DNA of 64,000 nt. Source: Bolinopsis microptera (lineage: Eukaryota; Ctenophora; Tentaculata; Lobata; Bolinopsidae). How positions within the stretch are numbered: the first letter of the stretch is position 1; the number at the start of each line of letters is the position of its first letter. The stretch lies in assembly GCF_026151205.1 (NCBI RefSeq), contig NC_087083.1:12150944-12214943 (forward strand). Reading direction: 5' to 3'. Both the position numbers and the translations under genes were made by a program. Below, piece by piece: positions 24,201-39,200 of this stretch. Under the pieces are notes generated by a model. That model saw nothing but the letters and a program-made list of their open reading frames with translations. It searched no databases and was not told the origin of the DNA.

Positions 24201-27200
24201 TTTGTTGTGACAAAACGCGCCCACAATCCGCCACACAAGGCTCCCCCGTATGTTTCTAACAAGGAGGATAGGTGTTTTTAGTAGCCATAATTAGCTAATT
24301 ACTTAATTATCGAACAAGACTGGGAGAGCTGGTCTAAATATACATTCTGAGATAAAGGAGAGAACGGAGATAACAACGGACAGCCTCAAAGGATAAAGAT
24401 AATGGAGTTGGACCTGCTGTGATAGAGACACCAATTAACCTTATCAGGGGATAAAAATAGAAACTATAGTTTTAAACAGGTCGTTGTTGGTTGTGTACTA
24501 GGTATTTATGTACTGTAAGTGAGGAGGTTGTTGAAGGTGGGACTCATAGGTAAGAGAAGCTTCTTCTTCAGAACACACAGTGTCTGGAATGATCTACCGA
24601 TACCCCATGATGTCGTTTATTTTAAATTCTCTTTGCTGTATTGTATATGTACTATTTGTAAAAGTTTCAAATCAGGTGGGTGAAAGCCAAGGTAAGCGAT
24701 ATTATGAAGTTATAAAGTGAATACGTCATCAAGATAACGAGAAGATAACAAATTAAAACAGCGAGCAAGGAAGTAAGAATATTTCCTTCTGATGTCTGTA
24801 GGTCTCACGCAAACACATATGATACATTTGGAGGGGTTCGCAATAGTAATACCGCTGTTGTCATAGCAACTTCAGTAATGTAATAACATGGGAAAAGTAT
24901 AGGAATTTAGAGGAAAGGCTGAGGTTGAAATTTGTTTAAATGTGTTTAGTGCAATCAATAGTGGGATGATTAGGATTAAATTAAATGTGTGTTCATCACT
25001 TGAATATGGGGTAGAGTTACTAGTATTCGTACCATTTAGGGAGTATCATTTGTACCATATAAGGGAGCATTGTTGCGAATGTTTAGGGCCATTTGGTCTT
25101 AAATGATCTTAAATGTTCAAATGAGCCAGGTCTCCGATTCGAGCCAATTCATCAGTCGAGTGAACAGAAAATACAAAATCGACGACACGGACAAAACAAG
25201 GGAGCTCTTAATCAAACTTAAATTGACAGAAACTGAGAGACTACCATTCTGAGTTACAATTAGATAATTTAAGTTTAAAACTCTCCGGCCTCATTGAGCA
25301 CGTCACACTTTACGTCATACTTTGTGGACCAGCCCTTAGTTTAGAGTGCATAATTCGTGCATCGGAGAGGAAAATAGCTGATATTGTAAACATATTGTGA
25401 GGTTGACTTGCGTCAAACAAGTTGAGATCTACAGTTATTGAAAAATGTTGAAAAAAAGCGATCGTAACAGCGCTGAACTTCAAAACAGCTCAAAAAAATG
25501 TTAAAAACTTATAAGGACAGCCGTTGAATGATATATGCTTTAATGAAGCTGTGGTTTACGTTTTAATATTGAAATGTAAATTATTGCCGGCGATAATATG
25601 CCTCTCTCAAATGAGCCGTTATCTTTGGATTCGTTCTGTCGATTCAAAAGAGAGCATGTTATAATTCCAGCAATATTTCTAAAGCTTGCTGCTTGTTTCT
25701 AACGTAATCTTAGGAACAATAAAGTAACTGGTTACTAAGCGTAATTGCAAAAATGATGTCATTCTAATTACCGTCGTTCTACTAATTATACTGTTGTGGA
25801 GTGGCGAAGTTTTGGAAACTATCACGTATTATGCGCATTCAACCGTTTCTGCCAAACAATTATTCTCTGACGGAAATGCTCGTATGAAGATTGATACGAA
25901 CTATGGCAAGAATGTCAAGGCTAAAACAATTGGGCAGTGTTTGAAATTACAACTTAGTCTGTTTCCGCCAGCATCGGCTAGCATTCCGAATGATTTCTAG
26001 TGATGTTTCCTCTATTTCATGAGTCAAGTTCAAGTTTCATCCATCAAGGTATGAAGATGGCAGGAACCAACAAATTTCTTTCGGAAATAGCAGTAAAAAA
26101 TAAGCCGTTCTGAAATGAAGTCAATCAAAAGTTCGAGGGAAAGTAAATTTCACAACTATCAACTAAATCATCCCAGAAACTTTAAAAACAACTCAAGAGG
26201 GAATACAGGTATCAGTACTTGAGTAGAACGGTGTGTTACGATAAATCAAAAGAACTGAAGACAAAGCACCAGTGCTGGGTTTTATGACGTAATAAACACT
26301 TCGTAAACTCGTTAATTCTAGTAACTGAATTTGAGGACTCAAATGCAACGCTAAATCTAAGTTCAGTGTTTTATTCTTTGATTTGAATACGATAAGACTG
26401 GTGTGTGTTAATCTGATATTGAATTTAAGTGCAATATTTTATTCTGATAACTTAATAAAATGGATGTATGCTTACTGTTGATCAGTCATATTTATAAAAA
26501 ACATGTTCTGCTAACGATTAAAAACTTAAATAAATATAAATAAGACAGAAGAAAATAGATAGTCCAGCAAAGATTTTGATCAAGAAAAGGCATTGAGGGT
26601 GCATCTATATTCCTATATATCATGCAACAGTCAACACACAAAGACAAAAAGCAAACGAAAACTTCCACAGATAAAGTTTAGATCATCCGGTGAACCTAGG
26701 AATGATCTAGGAAGGGCACATTGCTAGCATTCCGGACAGACCCATCGTGCATGATCCAGGTAATTTGAAGCTATATTGACATTTGGCATGCTAGTGATCC
26801 AGGAAGGATGGTTAAGTAATGTAAAGTCACGATGAGGGGATTCTTTGGAATTCTGTTGTGAAGGTTAACACAAGTGCTTGGTATTGGTACTTGTACTAAT
26901 TTAACCAGCAGGGTGGGTAGTATATTTGCCTAGTCACGTGACATCAGAGTGACGTCAGAGTGACGTCAGAGTGACGTCACTATTCTAAAACCTGGATCAA
27001 CAGAGATCACAGCTGGATCAGCAACTAAACAAGTCTGGTTCTGTCGAAACTAAACGGATCATCCGGTGAACCTAGGAATCAGAGTGACGTCACTATTGTA
27101 AAACAAGTCTGGTTCTGTCGAAACTAAACGGATCATCCGGTGAACCTAGGAATCAGAGTGACGTCACTATTCTAAAACCTGGATCAACAGAGATCACAGC

Positions 27201-30200
27201 TGGATCAGCAACTAAACAAGTCTGGTTCTGTCGAAACTAAACGGATCACCCGGTGAACCTAGGAATCAGAGTGACGTCACTATTGTAAAACAAGTCTGGT
27301 TCTGTCGAAACTAAACGGATCATCCGGTGAACCTAGGAATCAGAGTGACGTCACTATTCTAAAACCTGGATCAACAGAGATCACAGCAGGGTCAGAAACT
27401 AAACAAGTCTGGTTCTGTCGAAACTAAACGGAGTTATCATCGGAGATAAGGAGTTGTAATTTGTAAAGATAAAAGTGCTTGCTGAGTTGCTGTTAGTGCC
27501 AATCAGAGCCAATTAACGATATCAAAGGTTTGCTCTAAGATGGGCATCTTACATCCATGCTGTAATGTTTAATGTTTAATGTTTATACTGCTAACTGCTT
27601 TATCTGTTTAAAGGTGATCCTACTTTATGGGTATTGAGTAAGTCAAGATTACAACTTAGAAGGTTAAAGCTTCAGAAATGTTGCCCCGAATTGGAATTTG
27701 GAACAGAATATTATTATTGAGCAATAGAGCCTTAGTGAGTAGTATAAATAGTAACATCTATTAGTGACTAGTTAAGTAATTAAATAATATAATTGACATC
27801 CGGCTTTCGAGGTTTGATGTTAAATCAGCGTCTCTCATTAATGTACAATAAAAGTTTCTATTATTAGCCTTTATATTCCTCAAGCTTATTTGTCATTTTG
27901 ACATGATTCAATCACTAACCATTATGATCAAATATATTTGGCCTAGCAAAATAATTGTTCTACAAACTTGACCTTGTGGCCTATACTCTTTAATGGAATT
28001 AATTCTCGAATTAACAAGTTTTCCTTGTGGCATCATAGTTAATGGTCCTTACTTTGAGATTTATTTTTGTCCTGTTTAAAACGTGTCAGAATCATAATTT
28101 GTTAATGAAGTGAAGTCAGTACTCAGAATGCGTGATGAAAGTTGTCCCTGAGAACAAAGAGTTTCTGGTCAGTTCAGCAGATTATTGCAGTTAAGAACTT
28201 AACTTCTGCAGTTTAACGGGATAGTTACTGAAATAATTGTTCTTGAAGATGGTAACGGCTAATTTATCAATGAGTCTGGTCACGTCCGGTCGTGATAAAC
28301 TTTACGCAATAACCCAATTTAAAAACTAATTTATTATTAACACATAGACCAAGGTAGGCAACGAACGACGGTAAAATTAAATTTCTTACAAAATACAGAA
28401 CCCCAATAAAATGAATAGCCAAATCAACAAACCACAACCAAGCAAAGACAAACGCTGGACATCAAGTTCACGTAATGAGGATCATACGTCCCCAGACTAG
28501 ATACAATTCATCAAATAATTAAGAACTCAAGCATGACGTAATTATAGCGTGGTGACGTCACTTTCATACCCTGAACCTACTCAAACAATCAATTCACGTA
28601 ATAACAAACAAAAAACATAAATCCCAGTATATAACCACGGCACACAATATATATTATATAATAATAAGATCAAACCAAGTTGGAGTAGGATTGGACATCG
28701 GAGAATGTAGCGAATAGTAGGATTGGTTGAGGTGCATCGATAGCTCATTATGCGGTGCTTATGTTGATGAGTATTAACGTGCAGAGTTGGATTACTGTTA
28801 TTTGTCCAGTGGAATGTTTTTTGTCGTCATTTGTGGAAGACTGATATTATTATAAAGGAGTATAAATGTACACGGTGGAGTGCCAGTGCCACTGTCACGT
28901 CATTGAGCGGATTCACTGATGGAATGGGTTCGCTGATGGGGTGCACAATCTAATAGGGCATTATGACTTTTGGGGTTAGATGCCTTAGATGAGTGTTTCT
29001 AGGATTTTTTGGCCCAAAGAAAAGTTTTAAACTACTTTCGAGACTCTAGGGGTACAAGAAAGTAAGTTTTTGATGAAATAAAGTACCCCACCCGGATGAC
29101 ATGGGGAGTCTCAATTTTGCTGAATTTTAGCCGAGGAGGGAAAAATGAAGGGAGTGGTAAAATACCAGAAATGGGGGTAAAATTTTGATTTCCTAGGATG
29201 AGGTTCGACGTCTTTTTATAGAGACCAGCTATAAAAGCCCCTGATCAGGTAAAACCTTGTAGCAAGCCCCTTTTCTTCTATGAATTTAATATTATCGTAA
29301 TGCATCAGGAGAATTCGAATTTCTTAGTAATAATGTTCATCAGTTTAAGAGTTTAGTTAAAATATCAATATCATTTGAAAATTTAAAAATATGTGCTGAA
29401 TAATTGAAACAGATTGAAGAAACTTACATGAGTAAATTTTGACGAATTGCAATTAACACTGACCTGAAACGATTATCTCATTAATTCGCAATATTATTCA
29501 GATTTTAACATCCCCGACCCTTTTAGTTTTATCGTTAAACATTTAATATCCCTAAGACTTTGAGACCTTATGAGAACTTCAAACTTGGCGAAAAACGCTT
29601 TGTAGTTATACGGTAGATGAAAATAGGTAGGAAACAGCGGTAAATAAACTGCGTAAACTCGATTTAACTTTAAGTTGTTTGGTTTGCGGTGGCCCTGACT
29701 GAGGTATCATAGAAATTGAGACGCGACGCTTAGGTGTCGTGGGAATTGAGAAGCGCAGACGGCAGATCTTAAATAACTTTCAACGCGCGATGTAAAGAGG
29801 ATTATTCGCGGTTGTGTACTGCGCGATAACGGATATGCTTTTAAAGAAGGTGACCGAGAATAATAGGACAATTAGGTAAGTTCGGTATCTTTAAAGCAAC
29901 GAACGAGAGAAATAGAGAATTACTGATATAATTCGACATTTTGTCTATCATTATCATGGCGCAATAAAAAATTAATTATGAATGGCGGTGATTCATCAAA
30001 CAAATTTGTTTCATGTCTACACTTTAAGCTTCAGTCGTCATTAAAATATGAACGTACCGTGCAGACCCAGCATGTACATCGAGCAGAGCTTGTCTTCATT
30101 TCTCATCATCAGATGAACTACATGTCACACTGTTCACAAATATAGCAGTTCAAACACAAGGAAACATATTAGTTGGATCAATCACAAGGAAACATCTAGT

Positions 30201-33200
30201 TGGATTAAACACAAGTAATTATTTTTATTCGGAAATTAAAATATAGTTCAATAGATGTGGAATCCAACACGTGCATCTAAAATCTACTCTCTACAAGTAG
30301 AGGAGACAGTTCCGGTATCAATCGATCATGAATCGCATTGTACGCGATTAGTTGATTATCTAATTGATTCTCTTCTCCAATTAATGACCAACTCGCTGAC
30401 TAAGCTACTTATAGACCATTTCAAATCTACAACTGGAGACCGCCTAGCTGTTCAAAGAAGACTGCTATCGACCCTATTAACAGTCTAAGTTCACTGTTGA
30501 GTCCAAATACAGAACTATTTGGACAGCAGTGAAGTGGGAAAAACTAATGCTATTCTTACCATTTAGGTCCCACGAGCTTAAATGTGACCCTACTGACGAA
30601 AATTACCAAATATTATCTCTTGTTATCGGCTTCGTTAGCATCTAAAAAATATATCGAATTTTATCAAACAAAATTCTCTAATCGAAACTCATCATTGAAT
30701 AAATCAGAAAGTTTATAATTGCAGACCGCCACCGAAACCTAGAACCCAAACACAGAAACATTATCTCTAATAGTCATTTAAATGTCTAAGTTTACCGATA
30801 AATCAAGGATGACTCGAGCCGAGACTAGCGCATATCAACGTCTCATGCTCATCGTTCCAAGTTCTTCCTTTCACCAAACGATAAAGAAGAAAAAACCCTG
30901 CCATTCTTATCATCTACCACCTAAAACTGAGCCCTTGTTCCAGCTTAAAGAGATTCGGCGGGAGGAAACTGCTGAAAATTCTCAGCAAGTCTAGATAATA
31001 AGCCTTGTTAGTCGCGCCCAAAAGTGGGTTTAGATGTATCAAATAAAATCCTTAATTGCGTAATTAATGATGACCGAGGAATACAGACGCCCGGAATAGA
31101 ACAATGATACGTATCTGAGTATAATGTATAATATAGAGAACCCGCTATAACAACATCTGTGAAGAGAGCCGGACAATTGGGTAATTGGCTAACGGGCAGC
31201 TAATGACTTAAGTGGAGTGCTTGAGTACTGTTCTAGTGCTGTTTTAGTGCTGTTCTAGTGCTGTTCTAGTGCTGTTTTAGTGCTGTTCTAGTGCTGTTCT
31301 AGTGCTGTTTTAGTGCTGTTTTAGTGCTGTTCTAGTGCTGTTCTAGTGCTGTTCTAGTGCTGTTTTAGTGCTGTTCTAGTGCTGTTTTAGTGCTGTTTTA
31401 GTGCTGTTCTAGTGCTGTTTTAGTGCTGTTCTAGTGCTGTTCTAGTGTTGTTCTAGTGCTGTTTTAGTGCTGTTCTAGTGCTGTTTTAGTGCTGTTCTAG
31501 TGCTGTTCTAGTGCTGTTCTAGTGCTGTTCTAGTGCTGTTTTAGTGCTGTTTTAGTGCTGTTCTAGTGCTGTTTTAGTGCTGTTTTAGTGCTGTTTTAGT
31601 GCTGTTTTAGTGCTGTTTTAGTGCTGTTTTAGTGCTGTTTTAGTGCTGTTTTAGTGCTGTTTTAGTGCTGTTTTAGTGCTGTTTTAGTGCTGTTTTAGTG
31701 CTGTTCTAGTGCTGTTTTAGTGCTGTTTTAGTGCTGTTCTAGTGCTGTTTTAGTGCTGTTTTAGTGCTGTTCTAGTGCTGTTCTAGTGCTGTTCTAGTGC
31801 TGTTATTGTACTGTTCTAGTGCTGTTTTAGTGTCTAGTGGATATACCGGCAGCTGAGGTGATTAAGTGTGAGGTGTGTAGAGAAACGTTTAGAGAGAAGT
31901 AGAGGGCTGAAACAAACAACGTATCCCTTATATGTTTCTAGAACCCTCTACACGGCTCCAGTAGAGAGGTTTACACCTGTAGGGCCCCCGATATGTTTGT
32001 AAGTGTTGCTTAAATACGAAATTGTAGTTCGACACAGCGAAGCAGAGCTAAAATATTGCCGGAAGAGCAAAAACATCACCAATAGTTAATAAATGTTCTC
32101 ACTTTGAGGCTGTCAAGAAGAAGATCGAAACAATCGATCCTAAATATTTTGCATTTTGATAAAAGAATTCCCAACATATTTGGAAACAAAACCAGTAATC
32201 GTGATTGTAAGTTATTATTTCAAACCCATGTTTAAGTGAACAGCAAGAAGATTGAAACGTTTGAACAACAAGAGAGACAGAATAGTCCATAAAAGTACTA
32301 AATGCAAGCCCTCTTTCCAAATCCAATGGTCACCATGGCAACTAATGAGTCGTGAACTAACGTCAGTACGTCACGTGACCTAACTACGGACGTTGAAAGG
32401 TGGAAACAGGTAATAGGGAACTGTGATTGGATACAAGCTAAGATAGTGTTACAGTGCAAGTTATAAGGTATCTTGATACACGCTAAAATCACTAGATTAA
32501 GTAGAAATAAAGTCAAAAAGAAACAAATTGCATCGGAGAATGTTCGGTGAACTAGGCTGTTGGGCAACTCTCTCACAAGCTTCTCAACTTTTAATTTAGA
32601 GTTGGAGCAATAATTCTATATTTAAAGTAAAAAGAAGCTAGTTACTCATAATATATAAGTACATATTTCAAATTATTTAATCCTTTGAACTAATTCTATT
32701 TGTTGATCTTTGGTTTTCTCGATAAATTACCTAGAGTGTTATGGGTAAGTCATGTTGGCTTCACAATCATCTAACACAAGATCTAAATAAACCATTTACT
32801 ATCGTCATGCAGCGCCACTTATCTTATTATAAATCATGCTAGATTCTGACATCATTGTAGTGGTTTAGTCCTTGCGTGTATTTAGAAAACCAGGTTAGAT
32901 CTTGAGTCTAACGAAAACGATCGACGGCCTTCAATTTAAATACGTGCATCCTTACAGGAAGAGTTTATCAGAACTCTGGCCAGGAATCAGTTAAAAGTGC
33001 GACCTAAATGTCAAAACCAAGACAACGTCAAGCTCTAACACCAGGACACAAAAATACGTGACAAAAGCAGCGACACGATCGAAGCGCCGAAGAAAAACCA
33101 GAGAGCGTTTTAAAACTGCATTCGCAATTACCACCCAGGGGGTAAAGCTTAGTCCGATGAATAACCAACTGCAGGTCAGGAAACAGTTGACTAACCAATA

Positions 33201-36200
33201 ACAGGCGAGTACAGGGTCACGTGACTCCAAACTTGGAGCACGTGACAATTGATAGCGTAAAATAAAGTGCAAGCTGCTGTTAAATCGATTTTTTATTTAG
33301 AACACGATCGTGGTGGATTTACAACCAATCAGTATTTAAGAGCAACATTTGGGCCAATCAGCGGCCTGGATTATTGGTGCGTCATCAAGGTAGGACACAA
33401 CGCTGCATATGATTGATAGCCGATAAATATTAAATGAATAATATGTTGCAGTGTTCGAGTCAGGCTGAGCAGACTGAGCAGGCTGAGCAGGCTGAGCAGG
33501 CTGAGCAGGCTGAGCAGGCTGAGCAGGCTGCCAGGTAAGATGAGCAGGCTGCCAGGCTGGGCAGGCTGTCAGGCTGAGCAGACTGAGCAGGCTGTCAGGC
33601 TGAGCAGGCTGAGCAGGCTGAGCAGGCTGTCAGGCTGCCAGGTAAGATGAGCAGGCTGCCAGGCTGAGCAGGCTGATCAGGCTTCCAGGTAAGATGAGCA
33701 GGCTGCCAGGCTGAGCAGACTGTCAGGCTGAGCAGGCTGTCAGGCTGAGCAGGCTGAGCAGGCTGTCAGGCTGAGCAGGCTGAGCAGGCTGAGCAGACTG
33801 AGCAGGCTGAGCAGGCTGAGCAGGCTAAGCAGACTGAGCAGGCTTTCAGGCTGCCAGGTAAGATGAGCAGGCTGCCAGGCTGAGCAGGCTGAGCAGGCTT
33901 CCAGGTAAGATGAGCAGGCTGCCAGGCTGAGCAGGCTGAGCAGGCTGAGCAGACTGAGCAGGCTTTCAGGCTGCCAGGTAAGATGAGCAGGCTGTCAGGC
34001 TGAGCAGGCTGTCAGGCTGAGCAGGCTGAGCAGGCTGAGCAGACTGAGCAGGCTGAGCAGGCTGAGCAGGCTGAGCAGACTGAGCAGGCTTTCAGGCTGC
34101 CAGGTAAGATGAGCAGGCTGCCAGGCTGAGCAGGCTTCCAGGTAAGATGAGCAGGCTGCCAGGCTGAGCAGGCTTTCAGGCTGAGCAGACTGAGCAGGCT
34201 TTCAGGCTTCCAGGTAAGATGAGCAGGCTGCCAGGCTGAGCAAGCTGAGCAGGCTTCCAGGTAAGATGACCAACATTGTAGATCAATATTATCCTTAATA
34301 GATATTCACAGTTAGAGAGAAAGGTAACAGAGGTTAGGGAGATACTCAAACATTTTCCTTAAAAATATGCACAGTTGTACGAGAGAAAGCAGAAACTTAG
34401 GGACATTTCAACAGTTTCCCTGATGGTATTGACAGTGCAAGAGAAAGAAAGGAGGGGAATGCGATCAATTATCTAACCTTATCACGTGACTCTAAATCTC
34501 CTGACATTAAGACTGCTTTTAAGGCTCCGTATTACGCTTTTATATCTTTACAAATATTATATATGTTTCCCATGAGCGCTCAATCATTAAGTGGTATTTA
34601 GGATTAATAACAGCATCAGCTGTGAACAATTATAGTAGATGTGACCGTCAAACGTCCTCGAAGTAATACCCGCTAAAAGTTGCAAGTAGGAACAATATTT
34701 TCGTGCGCTGATACTAAATTTCTTATCATAGGATTGAAAAAATGCTCGATTGAAGAGAGCGGGGAAAATTAGACCCAGCGCACAAAAGCGCAAAAATTTA
34801 TTTTTAAAAACAGGTTTGATTCAAATGTGCTATTTGCACGGGCAAAATATCATTTTCAAGTCAACATTCTAAGCCTCAAGAAGGTGCTACAAATTAATTT
34901 TTGCTACAATGAGTCACGCTAATAATGAACTATTTGAAAATATGCATTTAACTTTGCCACAATGCAAATTTATCAACTCGAGATTGTGCTCCCAGTTGGT
35001 AATGGGAAACTAACAGCTTTACAACAGCTAAACATTAGTTCCGGTTGTAATCATCAAGGTCCTCACTCCTCAGTATATTGATGGAAACAAGACAAGATCC
35101 CTCCCAAGAAGCGAAGAATATAACTGCCAGTAACTAAACCCAATTCAACAGCCTAACTGCTTGGGTCAACTACCATCATCCAAACAAAGTAACAATAGCA
35201 TATTGGCAATTCACCACTGTTACAATTACATACCCCACATGACAAGCATAAAAATAGAAATAACGAACCATCGTGAGCATGCCAGACTGGTACTCAGACT
35301 GGTACTCAGACTGGTACTCACCAGCTACCCTCTCATTAGAATCATAAATACTAACCGTTAGCCTGGACAACTCGGCAACAGGCCGTTAAACAGAGCCCGT
35401 CATGTAACAGACTACTATAGATGTAGTTAACAAGGTAGCTGGTATTTAACGAGGAGGCGCCGGAGGTATACTGAGATGAAGACTTATATCCTGTTCAGTG
35501 CGTGTTATTAGGTGCTAGACTGCTGTGGTAAAGACAGCTTTTTCAATAATTATTATTCGTATGAAGGATTAGTTATTGGATAATTGGCATGACATTTTAA
35601 ATATTTGATATTTAGACTTTGGATTTTAGAGCTGATTAAGTTGAGTAAATATGTTGACTGAAATGAACAGTGAAGCTTTTGACACGCGACAGCGATTATC
35701 CAATTAACTATCAGTATTCGAACTAAACTTTATTTAACCACATAAAATGCACGAAGACAATTCAACTCAGAGGTTAAGAATACATAACGTAGCACAGGAA
35801 ATTATTTAGTAATGAATTGAGTAGTTTCATAGTCATTGAGGCAAAATTATTAACTTAACTGAGAGAATCTATTGACTGAACTATTAACCGACTAAAGAAG
35901 AAGTGAAACTATATACTGAATAAACAGAGAATTAACTATTTACCGAACTATTGAAACTGACTTGAATGGAGTGTTACGAATAAAATGGCACAATGCAATA
36001 AAATAATATCGCGATAACCACATTATTGTTGCTTGACAGTGAAACACTCCGAACAAGAAGCAATGTAAGAACATACAAAGCAATCAAAAACATCAAGCAA
36101 TTTTCACATTGGCATTCCTATGCAAAATGGATCATCTGCATACAACCATACAAACACACGTGACATACCCCACTGTACATGCTGTCTCTATATTAGAAAA

Positions 36201-39200
36201 ATAAAGCTCACAATAACAGTTACAATAATGATCTCAAAGTATCTTTATTGGTGACCATTGTAAACTACACAGCTCATTGCATAAGAGGGGGGTTGTCAAA
36301 TAAAACCCTCAAAAACTCATAAAGCCAAGTTATGACAAAGGTTCGTGGCCCGTTTCGGAGGAATTATTGCAATTTCGTTTACTCCAGGTAACTCTGTAAT
36401 TTGAGGGCACAAGTTTTAGGTTACCTATTACGTAATGCGACTGTAAATACTTTACGTTTATAACCGGATATTTTACGTCTTTGAATAGAAGATTAAATAG
36501 ATCACTTTAATGCGATGTTAGTTTTATAAAAACCGGCAAACCCAAGAAATTGGTAAGAAAATAATTATATTCCAAATGAAAATTGCCTTACCAACCAGAA
36601 AGTTAAAAAACTAAGATTCCATTAACGTGCGATTGTTTTCACTTCATTAAACGAATCAAAATGCTCTAAAATATGGCAACAAACAACGTAGCGTTACTAA
36701 AATATTGGGCAAGGCTGAAATTCAATTTATGGGAAAAATGGAAAACTATAACAAATCATTGATGAAATTTTATAAGAGTTACTCGAACCAAGGCAAACTT
36801 AATTAAGCTCCAGACTCCAGAGAAAACTTCAAGAAAATCAAGACAGTTGTCAAGACATGATATGTTAATTTGTTGTTCGCAGAGCATGATACATATCACC
36901 ATTGTTGAGCAACTATTACTAGAATATTAGCAACACGTGGCAGGATTACTCATTACGATATCTTGTGACCTTACACGAATAGTTAGAAAGTGACATCATG
37001 GGCCGTGGGTTTTGAAAGCAAATTATCACACAGCAGGTTTATCGTGATATCCAAAGTTCTCTTAGTTTGGCAATCTAACTTAGATTTAGTAAACAAAGTT
37101 TTATAATCATGAACTTCTTCAGAAACATTCTTTCGTGAAAATGCTGACTTATGAAGAAGTTCATGATTAGTTAAGATAATGAAATTAAGCTTCTTGTTGT
37201 TGTACTCCACGCATTGGTCGTCAAACTTCTAATTTCCCGTAACATTTGCATTACAGATAGAATATTGAAGTCAAAATATGCGCGCGGTAAAATTCTTCCA
37301 AAAAGCGACAGACGACTGTCGTTGTCAAAATTTCATCGTAAAATACTCACCGCGCGCGCGGTAAAGTTCACCAGATTCTAGGGTCGCTTTGGTCATTGGT
37401 GGGCATCATGTCCCTGACGAGTGTACCCTAATTTGATATGAAGATATATATGAAAAGTCATTCTCCAACTTCCAACTTCCACGAACCTGATTATTGGCGA
37501 GGAGTGTATTCTGTCGACTGGGTCGCTCCCAAGGAAGTCTGTTTCTTCCAGCGCTGTAATATCTCCTCGGCAAAGAAAGAGGGGTGGGTGGGCAGGCGGT
37601 GCCGTCTTTGGAAATCATTCTTTCTTGAGAAGTGGTGGGTACGCTCACACTCTGATTACTGAAAACTTGCATGTTATTAAGGTATGTAATACATTCCACA
37701 CCAACACCTAATCTGAGATAATAATCCGGCCCATTCCTAGAGCATGCCTTTGCCATGACTACCCAGGAAACTAGTGGCGTCATCAATTTATTCATTAGAC
37801 CGGAAAGTATTTCTTTAAATTAAATATATTCATTGTTCATCGATGGCGAATCGATCTTAAAGTTATGAAGATTTCCTGAAAAGGTAATAATACAGATATA
37901 GGATAAACCATAAAATATGCCAAAATACCAAGCCGGATCCACACGTTTACGTGTATAAGGACTAAGGTTATATTTGGTTAAAATTGTGGTTTAGTGAGAA
38001 AGCGGGTCAAACAGTATATAAACAAAATACCCGATCCTGGCCTTTATATAACAAACTGAAACTGTAACAAACCTCATTCTAGAAGTAGATCCACCAGTGA
38101 GAGTTGTACCGTTACGAGTGAAACATCCCTCACCGTGGGTAACCAGACCCACGTCGTTCAGCGTACTCATTGTACCTGGACAGTGAGAGAGGGTTAGTTT
38201 TAGGAGCTCTGAATAGTTTGAAGGAATGAGTCTTTCTTAAAGATATCTGGTATAATCATGTCGAAAATTCGAGTATCATATCGCAGAGGTTTGAATATGG
38301 TTGAACTGAAGGTACAAGCAAAAATTAAACCAGATTTAACAGTCCAAGGTTATCTAACTGAAACGTGATTAAGTGACCTAACAAGGACACAACAGAGACT
38401 AACAAGCGTCTTAACAGAGAACTATTGCTACGTGACGTAAAACCCAGGGGTAAAACAGACGTAACGGCGGGCCAGGTTTATCTTTTACACTAAGATCAGT
38501 GACTTGGGCCTTGACAAAGAACAATTCGTACGTTACGTAAAACTTAGGGGTAAAACAGACTTTACGGCGGGCCTGGTTTACATGTTGAACTAGGCCAGTA
38601 AAGACAATAGGTGTACTACAGAATGATATCATCTTCATCAAAACTTGCTATTGTTTATGTAATTTTATGTTTGAAGTGTACTCAAGTTCTCCTATGAATA
38701 GGTGACATAGGTAGGTGAAGGGAACAGATCAGTACTAAGACAATAGTCTATAATTTGTTGATGAATACTTTCAGCACTTATGCCTAGTGTTGGTCACGCA
38801 CACTCTGGATATGGTGCTAATTATGCGAAGTATAATGTATAATGTCCATTCAACAAACTCAAATCTAATTAACCACACGTGTACGAAATAATCATTTTCG
38901 AAGAATGGTGTAAAATTCAATCGTAAATAAGATCAAATAAAACTGAAAACTGGTTAGAGGGGTGCCGGGTGACGGATGTTTGATGCTGCACGAGACGGCC
39001 AATAATCATTAACCAACCAGCATTCAGCATGCTGCATTGACAAAATTAATTCACAAATCGTTTTCACATATCGGAAAGAACTCGTGCCACCTCAAATCTC
39101 CATTTAAACAGTTTTCACTGATAAACAAAATAATAAAGTTTAACTAATTATCAACTAATTAAGCAGAGTGGTTACCTTTGTCGAGTCTATCTTTGATAGC

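Noticed and set aside
33459-34268. Possible CRISPR-like or coding array
   Set aside because: There are no unique spacers, the units are 10 bp, and the context is an animal intron.
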